From contig JBFHFS010000015.1 in assembly GCA_041583495.1 (NCBI GenBank), forward strand, positions 1 to 64,000: DNA of 64,000 bases. Reading direction: 5' to 3'. Below are positions 20,274 through 28,903 of this stretch, piece by piece. This stretch comes from JBFHFS01 sp041583495 (GTDB lineage: Bacteria > Bacteroidota > Bacteroidia > Bacteroidales > Marinilabiliaceae). The notes beneath the pieces were generated by a model. That model was given only the letters and a program-made list of their open reading frames with translations, was not told where the DNA came from and did not search any database. How positions within the stretch are numbered: the first letter of the stretch is position 1; each line of letters starts with the position of its first letter. Both the position numbers and the translations under genes were made by a program.

Positions 20274-22608
20274 AGAGATCTTTCATCTTATCCAGAATTG
20301 ATTTTCTCTGTTCTTCTTTTTTGTTTTTGTCAATTTTTAAGTTTGTGGAATCGGGTCGCTCGGTCTTTTTCCCAAATAACCGCTGGAAAAAGCCCAGGTC
20401 GGGATCTTCCATAGAGAAATCTTCACAATTCACTTTGTCGGCCAGATAATCGGGTAGTGGGTAAAAGGTTTGCCTGCCCATGCCGTTTAAGATGCCTGTT
20501 TGTTCGGCTTTTTGCATGAAGCGGGCAAAGATGGGAAGGGCGGTATGTGCCCCTTGCCCATAGGCTGTGGAGCGGAAATGCACCACGGGACTGTCGGCTC
20601 CTACCCATGCACCGGCCACAATACCCGGGTTAAATCCGATAAACCAACCGTCGGCATTATCCTGGGTGGTTCCGGTCTTACCGGCCAGTTGGGATTGAAG
20701 TCCGTAGATGGAACGCAATGACTGAGCCGTTCCCCGCTCAACAACGCCCTGCAGCATATGGTTCATCAGGCGGGCGGTCTCCTCTTCGAAGGCGGGTTCT
20801 AAAGGCTGAGCCGGCTGTTCCTGATAAAGCACTTTGCCCGAGGCATCTTCGATGCGCAAAATAGCAATGGGCTTGATGGCAGAGCCATAGTTGGCAAAGG
20901 CCGTATAGGCGGTGATCATTTCCAGCAGGGAGAGGTTAGCCGTTCCAAGGCCGATGGAGGGTTGGTCGGGAATATCGCTTTCAACGCCGGCTTTACGCAC
21001 CAGGTCTATCACATCGTGAGGTCCGGTCTTAATGGTGAGCTCCGCCGTGACGGTATTCACCGAGTGGATGAGTGCCCCCTGGAGGGAATAGTATCCGTCG
21101 TGTTTGCCATCGGCATTGGCTGGAGACCAGTCTTTGTTAAGCCGATAAATGCGGCGCTCATTGGAGATGTAATCGCATGGATCGTAGCCCTCCTCGAGAG
21201 CCGTGGCATAAACGAAGGGCTTAAAGGTGCTGCCTACCTGTCGTTGTGCCGTTACGTGGTCGTATTGATAAAATTTGAAGTTGGTGCCGCCTACCCAGGC
21301 CAGGATGTGTCCATTGGAGGGATTTACCGCCAAAAATCCGGAGTGGAGTTGTCGAAGAGCATGTTTTACCGAGTCGGCAGGTGCCATTCGAACTGTTTTT
21401 TCCTCTCCATTTACCAGAAGGGTGATGGTGATGGGTTTTTCCATCTGTTTAAGAATCTCTGCCTCGCTTAAGCCCTCCGACTTTAACGATTGGTAGCGTT
21501 GGGAACGTCGCAAGGCAGAAATGTAAACCTCGGGATAGGCCGACCAGGGCTCTTTTTTCCCCCACTGGTTATCGAACTCAGTCTGTAGCTGTTGCATTTG
21601 CCGGGATACGGCCTGGTTGGCAAAGGACTGCAGTTGGCTGTTGAGGGTGGTGAAGATGCGTAATCCGCTGGTGAACAGGTTGATGCTGTCGCCATATTCC
21701 TGGCCCAGGAGGTTGGCGGCCCGGATTCGGACCTGTTCCAGAAAGTAGGGGGCGGGGCCATTTTTATGATCCAGTAAGTTGTATTTGAGCCCAATGGGTT
21801 TGGCTTTGTATTGCTCGCTTTCGGCCTTGCTGAGAAACTTTTGCTCAACCATGCGATCGAGAACCACGTTACGCCTTTCGAGTGATTTCTCGGGATGGAG
21901 ACGGGGGCTGTAGCGGGTGTTGGCGGCCAGCATGCCCACCAGTGTGGCGGCCTCGTGCGGTTCCAGAGCCGATGAAGATTTGCTGAAGAAACGATTTGCT
22001 GCCACTTCTATTCCATAGGTGTTTTCCCCAAAGGGAACCGTATTGAGGTAGAGAGAGAGAATCTTCTCTTTGCTAAAGGCCTGTTCCAGTCTGGCCGCGA
22101 TGAACATCTCCCTGGCTTTGGATACGGGCAACCACAGCAATCCCTCTTTTTTTCGGGGGAACAGGTTCTTGGCAAGCTGCTGGCTGATGGTGCTGCCGCC
22201 TCCCTGAGCATGATCTCCCAGCAGAAGGGTTCGGACCACAACGCGCCCCAGACTGATGTAATCCAGTCCCTTGTGTTCGAAAAAACGGCTGTCCTCGGTG
22301 GCTACCAAAGCATTTTTTACATGTGGCGAAATCTTTTGGTTGTCGATGCTTCGCCGGTTTTCGATGTAGAATTTACCAATGAGTTGTTTGTCGATTGAAT
22401 ATACTTCTGTTGCGGAGTTGTTTTGTACATTTTTCAGCTCCCCGATTGTGGGAATACGGCCGAACAATCCGATATATACCAGAGAAAGAAAAATTCCTAT
22501 TACCATCAAGCCCCCCAGTGCAAGCTTCAGAAAGGTTTTAAGAAGCCAATTGCGGAATTTGTGTTTGCCGGTTGTGGCTTTCCGTTTCCTGCTTTTTTGT
22601 TTTGCCAT
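20260..22608 (-). CDS. penicillin-binding protein 1A (bifunctional transglycosylase/transpeptidase)
   Basis: Class A PBP that polymerises and cross-links peptidoglycan. The 782-residue protein has a basic N-terminus, a membrane anchor at about residues 25-50, a GT51 domain (70-245) with catalytic EDSRFFEHKG and QQLAKNLF, and a transpeptidase domain (about 390-680) with the three active-site motifs STFK, SVN and KTGTT. A lysine-rich tail follows. It lies 15 bases after an SDR epimerase on the same strand; a minus-strand TATCTTTG at 22646-22653 could give it its own start. Confidence 0.95.
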   Translation of the reverse strand: MAKQKSRKRKATTGKHKFRNWLLKTFLKLALGGLMVIGIFLSLVYIGLFGRIPTIGELKNVQNNSATEVYSIDKQLIGKFYIENRRSIDNQKISPHVKNALVATEDSRFFEHKGLDYISLGRVVVRTLLLGDHAQGGGSTISQQLAKNLFPRKKEGLLWLPVSKAREMFIAARLEQAFSKEKILSLYLNTVPFGENTYGIEVAANRFFSKSSSALEPHEAATLVGMLAANTRYSPRLHPEKSLERRNVVLDRMVEQKFLSKAESEQYKAKPIGLKYNLLDHKNGPAPYFLEQVRIRAANLLGQEYGDSINLFTSGLRIFTTLNSQLQSFANQAVSRQMQQLQTEFDNQWGKKEPWSAYPEVYISALRRSQRYQSLKSEGLSEAEILKQMEKPITITLLVNGEEKTVRMAPADSVKHALRQLHSGFLAVNPSNGHILAWVGGTNFKFYQYDHVTAQRQVGSTFKPFVYATALEEGYDPCDYISNERRIYRLNKDWSPANADGKHDGYYSLQGALIHSVNTVTAELTIKTGPHDVIDLVRKAGVESDIPDQPSIGLGTANLSLLEMITAYTAFANYGSAIKPIAILRIEDASGKVLYQEQPAQPLEPAFEEETARLMNHMLQGVVERGTAQSLRSIYGLQSQLAGKTGTTQDNADGWFIGFNPGIVAGAWVGADSPVVHFRSTAYGQGAHTALPIFARFMQKAEQTGILNGMGRQTFYPLPDYLADKVNCEDFSMEDPDLGFFQRLFGKKTERPDSTNLKIDKNKKEEQRKSILDKMKDLFKKR

Positions 22609-22623
22609 TAGATTCTCGAGCGA

Positions 22624-23646
22624 TTATTTTTGTTTTTTGAGTTGCCAAAGATACCATTTTGCCGTGTTATCAATGGTCTCTTTTATGGGCCGGAAGGTGT
22701 AATTGAATTGCCGGGTGAATTTTTTGTTCGAGTAATAGGACTTTCCCAGAGCCGATCGGGCCGTGTCACGGGTCAGAGCGGGTGCTTTTCCAGCCAGTGC
22801 ACATAAGGCGTGATTAAGTCTCCAGCCCAGATTGACCATCCATTTGGAGGCCTTGAACCAGGGGGGGCTTACGCCCAGGGCATTGGCTGTGAGGGTGAAA
22901 AACTCTTTGAAGCTCAGGTGCTCGCTGTTTAGAATGAAGCGTTGATTCACAATGTCGCTGGTCATCAGCAACACCATGGCTTCGGCCACATCGCGCACAT
23001 CCACGAAACCCGTAGTTCCATCTGAATAAAAGGGCATCCCCTTGTAAACGGAGTAAAACAAGCGGCCGCTGCTTCTCAGCCAGTTTACCGGCCCAATAAT
23101 GATGGAAGGGTTGACAATAACCACCGGCAGCCCCTCTTTTGAAGCACGCCAAACTTCCATCTCGGCTCTGAATTTGCTGTGCGAGTAGGCCGATCGGTTG
23201 TCGTCGGGTTGCCACTCCACGTTTTCGTCGATCAGGTCGCCGTTACTGGGTTTGCCCAGTGAGCTGATGGAACTGACATAGCACAGTTTTTCCACCTTTT
23301 TTTCCAGACAGGCATTTACCAGGTTGGCGGTTCCTTCGGCATTTACCTGGAGCATCTTCTGCGACTCACCGGGGTTAAACGACACCATGGCTGCCACATG
23401 AAACACCTGATTGATGCCTTCGAGGGCATTCTCGAGTGAAAAGTAGTCGGCCAGATCGGCTTCAATCCACTCTATTTTTTTGAGCAATTCTCCTGCCTCT
23501 TCGTTGGCATAAAATCGAAACAAATTCTCTACCTCGTCCAGATTGCTGCTGGCCCTGCAGATGGCTTTTACGCTCTCCCCCTGGCTGGTTAGCCTGAAAA
23601 GTAAATGAGAGCCCACAAGGCCGGTTCCTCCTGTTATTAGCATCAT
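22624..23646 (-). CDS. NAD-dependent epimerase/dehydratase (dihydroflavonol reductase-like SDR)
   Basis: Extended SDR protein of 340 residues with the N-terminal nucleotide loop TGGTGLVGSHL, the YVSSISSLG segment around residue 125 with the catalytic serine, and YSHSK near residue 155 with the Tyr/Lys pair. It resembles the 4-dihydroflavonol reductase/3beta-HSD-like group common in Bacteroidota; the substrate cannot be told from sequence. It lies 16 bases after the OsmC gene, and PBP1A follows after 15 bases, so OsmC-SDR-PBP1A may be one transcript. Confidence 0.88.
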   Translation of the reverse strand: MMLITGGTGLVGSHLLFRLTSQGESVKAICRASSNLDEVENLFRFYANEEAGELLKKIEWIEADLADYFSLENALEGINQVFHVAAMVSFNPGESQKMLQVNAEGTANLVNACLEKKVEKLCYVSSISSLGKPSNGDLIDENVEWQPDDNRSAYSHSKFRAEMEVWRASKEGLPVVIVNPSIIIGPVNWLRSSGRLFYSVYKGMPFYSDGTTGFVDVRDVAEAMVLLMTSDIVNQRFILNSEHLSFKEFFTLTANALGVSPPWFKASKWMVNLGWRLNHALCALAGKAPALTRDTARSALGKSYYSNKKFTRQFNYTFRPIKETIDNTAKWYLWQLKKQK

Positions 23647-23662
23647 AATGCAAAAGTAATTA

Positions 23663-24070
23663 TTACCAGTGAAATCGGATGGTTTGTTTTAGCCCGGGTG
23701 AGAGGCTGAGAGGAACCGGGCTTATGCCTGCCACGCTCTCAATCAGGCTTTTCTCGGCACTGGTGTAGCCCTTCTGTGGGAAGAAAAATTCGATCACTAC
23801 TTCGGCGACCCGGCGTGGGTCGCTGGCCATAATCTTGGTAATCTCCAGCTCTGTGCCTTCAATATCGATATGATGATCCATGGCTTTTATGCCCATGATG
23901 GTCATGATGCAGCTACCCAGAGAGGTTGCCAACAGGTCGGTGGGGGAGAAAGAAGCCCCCTGGCCCCGATTGTCGGTGGGGGCATCTGTTATTAGCTTAG
24001 TTCCCGATTGAAGATGGAGGCTTTCGGTTCGAAGACCACCCAGATATCGACTTTTAATGGTGATGGACAT
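23663..24070 (-). CDS. OsmC family protein lacking the second redox cysteine
   Basis: A 135-residue OsmC/Ohr-fold protein. The conserved SPTDLLATSLGSC segment is present with Cys54, which corresponds to the first redox cysteine of OsmC/Ohr. The second, normally in a CPV motif, is a serine here (ISPVPLSL, Ser117). Classical OsmC hydroperoxidases need both cysteines, so this protein may act through another chemistry or have lost the activity. It is the first gene of a minus-strand run with an SDR and PBP1A, divergent from riboflavin synthase. Confidence 0.9.
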   Translation of the reverse strand: MSITIKSRYLGGLRTESLHLQSGTKLITDAPTDNRGQGASFSPTDLLATSLGSCIMTIMGIKAMDHHIDIEGTELEITKIMASDPRRVAEVVIEFFFPQKGYTSAEKSLIESVAGISPVPLSLSPGLKQTIRFHW

Positions 24071-24130
24071 GAAGTGTGGTATTAATTCAAAATTGTTACT
24101 AATTTAGCGTTTCTAATTGATTTAAATAAT

Positions 24131-24736
24131 ATGTTTTCAGGAATTGTAGAAGAAGCGGCCACTGTTGTCGCAGTAGAAAAGGAAAAAGGGAATATGCATT
24201 TCACCCTTGAGTGTTCATTTACCCCGGAACTGAAGATCGACCAGAGTATTGCCCACAATGGCGTGTGCCTCACGGTCGTGAAAATGAAGGGGAACACCTA
24301 TACGGTAACGGCTATTCAGGAGACTCTGGAGAAGTCGAACCTGGGTTTGCTTAAGCCCGGTGATAAGGTGAACCTGGAACGCAGCATGATTATGAACGGA
24401 CGGCTCGACGGTCATATTGTTCAAGGACATGTGGATCAAACAGCTAAGTGCCTGGAAGTAAAGGAGGTCGATGGCAGCTGGTATTATACTTTCCAATATG
24501 AGGTGAACCGGGAAATGGCCTCTCAAGGCTACATGACCGTTGAAAAAGGTTCGGTTTGTGTGAACGGTGTCAGCCTGACGGTGGTGAACAGTCGTGATGA
24601 TCGGTTTTCGGTGGCTATAATTCCTTATACCCACGATTTTACAAACTTCCATCAGATTAAGGAAGGGTCGGTTATTAACCTCGAATTTGATATCCTGGGC
24701 AAGTACATCAGCCGACTGATGGCGTTTAAGGGATAA
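24131..24736 (+). CDS. ribE: riboflavin synthase, alpha subunit
   Basis: Final step of riboflavin synthesis: dismutation of two 6,7-dimethyl-8-ribityllumazine molecules. The 201-residue protein has the MFSGIVEE start and two tandem lumazine-binding barrels, each with its hallmark (NGVCLTV near residue 43, NGVSLTV near residue 142), and GHIVQGHVD between them. No FMN riboswitch is visible in the 60-base gap to the divergent OsmC gene. No other riboflavin gene is nearby. Confidence 0.96.
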   Translation: MFSGIVEEAATVVAVEKEKGNMHFTLECSFTPELKIDQSIAHNGVCLTVVKMKGNTYTVTAIQETLEKSNLGLLKPGDKVNLERSMIMNGRLDGHIVQGHVDQTAKCLEVKEVDGSWYYTFQYEVNREMASQGYMTVEKGSVCVNGVSLTVVNSRDDRFSVAIIPYTHDFTNFHQIKEGSVINLEFDILGKYISRLMAFKG

Positions 24737-24739
24737 ATT

Positions 24740-24796
24740 AACCAGGGGCATGTGGCCTGGAATTCCCCGGTCAGCATACCCCCTGGTTGTCTTTTG
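24740..24796. terminator. hairpin between convergent ribE and mscL
   Basis: A nine-base-pair stem (24740-24748 with 24780-24788) with a long, partly self-complementary loop is followed by a T-rich stretch on the plus strand. It fills the 65-base gap between convergent genes, so it probably serves as terminator. Confidence 0.6.
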
Positions 24797-24801
24797 TCTC
24801 A

Positions 24802-25230
24802 TTAACTTTCAAGCTCTGTGGTACAGTTAGGACAGCGCTTGGCTTTTATTGGAATGGTGGTGAAACAGCTGGGACATTCCTTGGTGGTGGGTGCGGCAGG
24901 TGCCGGTACTTCCTCTTTCTTTTTTAAGCGGTTCATCTGCTTAATAACCATGAAGATGGCAAAGGCGATGATGATAAAATCCAGAACCGTGTTGATGAAA
25001 ACCCCGTAATTGAGGGTGACCGCTTCGGCTTCGGCTGTTTTCTCCCTTAGGATAATGGCCAGATTGGAGAAGTCGACCCCCCCGAGAAGTAACCCTATTG
25101 GGGGCATAATAACGTCGGCTACGAAAGAGCTGACAATCTTTCCAAAAGCCCCGCCGATAACAATACCTACCGCCATGTCGATAACGTTTCCGCGCATGGC
25201 AAATTCTTTGAATTCTTTACCCATTCCCAT
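24802..25230 (-). CDS. mscL: large-conductance mechanosensitive channel MscL with zinc-ribbon tail
   Basis: Pentameric channel that opens under extreme membrane tension to save cells from hypo-osmotic shock. Residues 1-105 are typical MscL: the N-terminal [16 protein letters not shown] helix, the first pore helix with [21 protein letters not shown], and a second membrane helix near 75-95. Beyond the usual cytoplasmic helix, residues 117-138 form a four-cysteine zinc ribbon (CPSC then CPNC). An alternative start at Met3 is possible. The ribbon appears in some other bacterial MscL proteins; its role is unknown to me. Confidence 0.95.
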   Translation of the reverse strand: MGMGKEFKEFAMRGNVIDMAVGIVIGGAFGKIVSSFVADVIMPPIGLLLGGVDFSNLAIILREKTAEAEAVTLNYGVFINTVLDFIIIAFAIFMVIKQMNRLKKKEEVPAPAAPTTKECPSCFTTIPIKAKRCPNCTTELES

Positions 25231-25422
25231 AATTTTAATGATTTAAGGGCATGCGTTGTAGAGTTGAATTTTCAGGATTCTAAACGCATAAATTGCTGCT
25301 AATATTGGCATTGCATTAAAATTACAAAATGTTTTGCTCAATAGCAACCTGGTAAAGCCGCGCCTTTTATACGGGGTTTTTTGGTTGGGGCAGAAGCCCG
25401 AATATGGGAAGGGTGGCCCAAT

Positions 25423-26559
25423 CTAATAAATGTGGGTGTCTCCTTTTGAGGTGACCTCCTCGCTGGTAATTTTTTTGTTGTTGATGGCCCGCCAGGCAAA
25501 CCAGATGTAGGTGGCAATGAAGGGCACCAAAAGCGAAACATAGCTCATGGTGGTTAGGGTATATTCACTGGAGGAGGCATTTTGAATGGTTAGTGAACTT
25601 TGCAGATCGAAGGTGGAAGGGTAGAAGGCGGTATTGTTGAGCCCGGCTGCCAGAAACAAGCTGAGAACGGTAAGGATGGTGCCTGGCCCGGTCATCCAGA
25701 TGCCCGATGATGAGTTCTTTATGAAAGCTACTCCAATGCCAAAGAGAACCAATACGACCCCGGCCAAAAAGAGAATGAGAACAATGGGCATTTCCAGAAA
25801 GTTGTGGAGGTACTTATAGGGTTCCATATACACCTGGCTGGTATTTGGGTCCACGGCAAATCCCTGGCTTAAAAGGAGCCATATGGTAAAGGTGAGGAAA
25901 AACACCAAAAAGGGAATGGTGTTGTAAAGCAGATGTTTACGAGCCCGGCGGATGATGTCGTCGTGTTCGATGGAATTTATGAAATAGAGGAGCCCGAGCA
26001 CGCGTGCCAGGAAAAAGACGGCTAGCCCGAGGGACAGATTTTGGGGATTTAAAGCCAGTTCCAGGCCATGATAAGGAACTTCCCATTGGGATTGATTCAT
26101 CTCGTTGACCGAAAACTGAGAGCCTGTGAAAAAGGTGGCCACCGCGGTTCCCAAAAAGATGGTGCCTATCAGACCATTGATGAAGAGAAATGTTTCATAA
26201 GTGCGGGCCCCAAAAACGTTTCCCGGACGACTCCGGTACTCATAGGAGATGGCCTGGATAATGAAAGCAAAGAGAATAATCATCCAAACCCAATAAGCCC
26301 CACCAAAGCTGGTACTGTAAAACAAGGGAAAGGAGGCAAAAAAAGCGCCCCCGAAGGTAACCAGTGTGGTAAAGGTAAATTCCCATTTACGACCCAGGGC
26401 GTTGACCAGAATGGTTCGCTCGGTTTTGGTTTTCCCAATAGTGTAAATGAGGGTTTGCCCACCCTGAACAAACATTAGAAATACCAGGATGGCGCCCAAT
26501 AGGGAAATAATGATCCACCAGTATTGCTGAAGAACTAAGTGTGATAGTGTTTCAAACAT
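25423..26559 (-). CDS. cydB: cytochrome bd quinol oxidase subunit II
   Basis: Second subunit of the high-affinity bd-type terminal oxidase. The 378-residue protein has about nine membrane segments and the family's N-terminal WWIIISLLGAILVFLMFVQGG region; a conserved SYEYRSRPG segment lies near residue 110. Its ATG overlaps the cydA stop by one base (TAATG), so the two are translationally coupled. It is the last gene of a DUF4492-cydA-cydB operon. Confidence 0.95.
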   Translation of the reverse strand: MFETLSHLVLQQYWWIIISLLGAILVFLMFVQGGQTLIYTIGKTKTERTILVNALGRKWEFTFTTLVTFGGAFFASFPLFYSTSFGGAYWVWMIILFAFIIQAISYEYRSRPGNVFGARTYETFLFINGLIGTIFLGTAVATFFTGSQFSVNEMNQSQWEVPYHGLELALNPQNLSLGLAVFFLARVLGLLYFINSIEHDDIIRRARKHLLYNTIPFLVFFLTFTIWLLLSQGFAVDPNTSQVYMEPYKYLHNFLEMPIVLILFLAGVVLVLFGIGVAFIKNSSSGIWMTGPGTILTVLSLFLAAGLNNTAFYPSTFDLQSSLTIQNASSSEYTLTTMSYVSLLVPFIATYIWFAWRAINNKKITSEEVTSKGDTHIY

Positions 26560-28157
26560 TATTTGTGCCCTCCTTCTTTTGGTCCAACTTTAATTTCTTT
26601 GATCATGATTCTAACTTCGGCCAGCAGCAATGCCGTAAATGTGATGGCAAAGAGCCAGAAGGTGATCATCACCGAGCTGCTGTCGATGTGCGATACCGCG
26701 GTCATGGTGGGCATCAGGTCCTGAATTACCCAGGGTTGTCGTCCCATCTCTGCTACAATCCAGCCGGTCTGACTGGCGATGTAAGCCAGAGGGATGGTCC
26801 ATACGGTGATCCTTAGGAGCCATTTTTTCGATTGTAGTTTGTCGTTCTTAACCAGCCATAGGAGTAACCCAAAGAGGCCCAGAAAATAGAGTCCCAGAAC
26901 CACCATAATGCGAAAAGCATAAAAGGTGATGGAGATGGGCGGAACCATTTTAAAGGCGTTTTTCTCCAACTGCCCGGGGTCGGGGTCGTAGTAGGAGCCA
27001 TAGCCGAAGTAGCGGAAATAGTTGTCGATGAAGTCGGGGTCGTCAAATTGGGCCTTGAGGCGCTCGTATTCAGCCGGGTCGCTCTTCTGGGCCGCTTTTA
27101 GTTGCTTAAGTGTTTGTTGAGCCTGGTAGCCGCGTTTTATTTTTTCATGGTACGAGAGGATGCCCTCTGTTTCATTGCCCATAATCAGGTCTTTTACGCC
27201 GGCAACATAAGTTTCGGTGTCGAAGTAGGCCAGGATGGATAGCATGCTGGGAATCTCGATGGAGAATAACATCTCCCGCTCGGAGTCCTCATTGAGCGTC
27301 TTCTGATCGAAGGAGGGATCCAGAATTCCAATGGCCGTTAAGGGGGCGTTTCTTTGTCCCTCAATTAGGGCTTCCATGGCCGCAAATTTCATGGGCTGTG
27401 ACTTCACAATCTCCTTTGCCGAGCTGTCGCCCGAGCCAATGAGGATGATGGACGAAACGATGCCAAAGACCGTGCTGATGAGGATGCTGCGTTTGGCAAA
27501 CAAAACATGTCGGTTCTTAAGGAGGAACCAACTGCTGATCCCCATCACAAAGATGGCTGCCAGCACAAAGCCAGAGGTGGTGGTGTGTATGAATTTGTTT
27601 ATCGCGGTCTCGGAAAAAAGGACTTCCCAAAAGTTGTCCATCTCGTTGCGCGCCGTGTCCGGGTTGAATCGCATGCCTACCGGATTTTGCATCCAGGCAT
27701 TGGCCACCAGGATCCATAAGGCCGATAGGTTGGCGCCAATGGCGGTAAGCCAGGTCGAGGCCAGATGAACCCGCTTGCTTACTTTTTCCCAGCCGAAGAA
27801 CATGACTGCCACAAAGGTGCTCTCCAGGAAAAAAGCCATGATGCCTTCTATGGCCAGCGGCGCGCCAAAAATGTCGCCCACGAACCAGGAGTAGTTGCTC
27901 CAGTTGGTCCCAAACTCAAACTCGAGAATGATGCCGGTGGCCACGCCAATGGCAAAATTTATCCCAAAGAGCTTCATCCAAAATTTGGTTAGCCGTTTCC
28001 ATTCAGGATCGCCGGTTCTGTAATATTTGGTCTCCATAAAGGCCAGCATGAAGCTCAGGCCCAGTGTAAGTGGCACAAAAATCCAGTGGAACATAGCCGT
28101 TAAGGCAAACTGGCCCCGTGACCAGTCAACGAGGGTGAAGTCTATATTTTCGAGCAT
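26559..28157 (-). CDS. cydA: cytochrome bd quinol oxidase subunit I
   Basis: Haem-carrying subunit that oxidises quinol and reduces oxygen at low oxygen tension. The 532-residue protein has the N-terminal histidine ligand region (MFHWIFVPLTLG, His24), the MGRQPW signature near residue 460, and a long periplasmic Q-loop with about 100 charged residues (about 250-370), so it is of the long-loop (E. coli-like) type. The upstream DUF4492 gene is 12 bases away and cydB overlaps its stop. Confidence 0.97.
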   Translation of the reverse strand: MLENIDFTLVDWSRGQFALTAMFHWIFVPLTLGLSFMLAFMETKYYRTGDPEWKRLTKFWMKLFGINFAIGVATGIILEFEFGTNWSNYSWFVGDIFGAPLAIEGIMAFFLESTFVAVMFFGWEKVSKRVHLASTWLTAIGANLSALWILVANAWMQNPVGMRFNPDTARNEMDNFWEVLFSETAINKFIHTTTSGFVLAAIFVMGISSWFLLKNRHVLFAKRSILISTVFGIVSSIILIGSGDSSAKEIVKSQPMKFAAMEALIEGQRNAPLTAIGILDPSFDQKTLNEDSEREMLFSIEIPSMLSILAYFDTETYVAGVKDLIMGNETEGILSYHEKIKRGYQAQQTLKQLKAAQKSDPAEYERLKAQFDDPDFIDNYFRYFGYGSYYDPDPGQLEKNAFKMVPPISITFYAFRIMVVLGLYFLGLFGLLLWLVKNDKLQSKKWLLRITVWTIPLAYIASQTGWIVAEMGRQPWVIQDLMPTMTAVSHIDSSSVMITFWLFAITFTALLLAEVRIMIKEIKVGPKEGGHK

Positions 28158-28169
28158 CAGGGGTCTGTT

Positions 28170-28382
28170 TTATGGGGTGGTTATCTGTTCTATTACATGG
28201 TTGGCACGCTCTTCGTCGTTATTAAATTGGGTTTTCAAAACATTCTGGAAGAAAAAAAGTCTGAAAATCACAAACATCACAAACAGTTTAATCAATATTA
28301 TGGCCCACAGAGTTCGGCTCCAGGGGGATAAATTTCGAAATCCTTCAAGGTAAAAGGCGACAATTTTGTTTAGTCTGTTCAT
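28170..28382 (-). CDS. DUF4492 small membrane protein of the cyd operon
   Basis: A 70-residue protein with one membrane helix (about residues 25-48) after an aromatic, basic N-terminus (FYLEGFRNLSPWSRTLW). It matches DUF4492, which is found directly upstream of cydAB in Bacteroidota and Campylobacterota. By position it could be a small accessory subunit or assembly factor of cytochrome bd, comparable to CydX/CydH in other bacteria, but the sequences are not alike and this is inference. Confidence 0.85.
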   Translation of the reverse strand: MNRLNKIVAFYLEGFRNLSPWSRTLWAIILIKLFVMFVIFRLFFFQNVLKTQFNNDEERANHVIEQITTP

Positions 28383-28903
28383 TGCTTTGTCCTTCTATAT
28401 ACACCAATCCTGAGCAATGGCATGCAACTTCTCGCCTTGCCTTAACAGTCAACTTAAACGCTTAGGTGGCAAGGTAAGACCGTAATCATTACGCTAAAAT
28501 AGTAATTTATCGCTAATTCGTTGTTGTTTGAGGGTATTATTTGGGGTTTAAATAGTTGATACACCCTTGCTTTTTTTCTTTTCGTTTCACTTTTTACTTA
28601 ACAGGGTTTAGCTTCTCGCATATTTTTTATTCCTTCGTCTACGAAAATAATCTGGCGTCCTGTGGGGTGAGACGTGCCTAAACCATATTGGGACAGGGGC
28701 ATAAAAAATGGGAGTTTGAAAAATACGGATCAAAAACTAAACCAGTTTAGCAAGTTGCCGATTCGAAGATCATCGAAGAAAATGTGCGGAACTTCCGGGT
28801 ACATTTTCTTTAAAGACAGAAAATTAACAACAGATGAAACCCGTTCCGATAGGTCGGAACGAGTTTCATCTTAATACCATAGAAAACAAACAGTTTTAAT
28901 AAG
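28383..28903. other. 521-base divergent intergenic region upstream of cyd operon and aspartate kinase
   Basis: AT-rich, with no supported gene. It must hold the promoters of both the cyd operon and the aspartate kinase; no clean TAnnTTTG box was found for either. It contains a short inverted repeat (cgtaa/ttacg around 28480-28492), a seven-base direct repeat pair near 28765-28781, and the long palindrome at 28833-28870. An open frame at 28674-28874 runs through that palindrome and is not supported. Confidence 0.55.
28833..28870. repeat. 17-bp palindrome upstream of aspartate kinase
   Basis: Arms 28833-28849 and 28854-28870 pair over 17 bases with a single mismatch and a four-base loop. No T-run follows, and it ends 33 bases before the aspartate kinase ATG. 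It could be an RNA hairpin in the leader or a dispersed palindromic element. Confidence 0.75.

Noticed and set aside
24071..24130. FMN riboswitch before riboflavin synthase
   Set aside because: The gap is only 60 bases and AT-rich; far too short for the RFN element.
28674..28874. Open frame of 66 codons upstream of aspartate kinase, Lys-rich, considered as a leader peptide
   Set aside because: Its 3' end is made by the palindrome, the lysines are not clustered, and no terminator follows; not enough for an attenuator.
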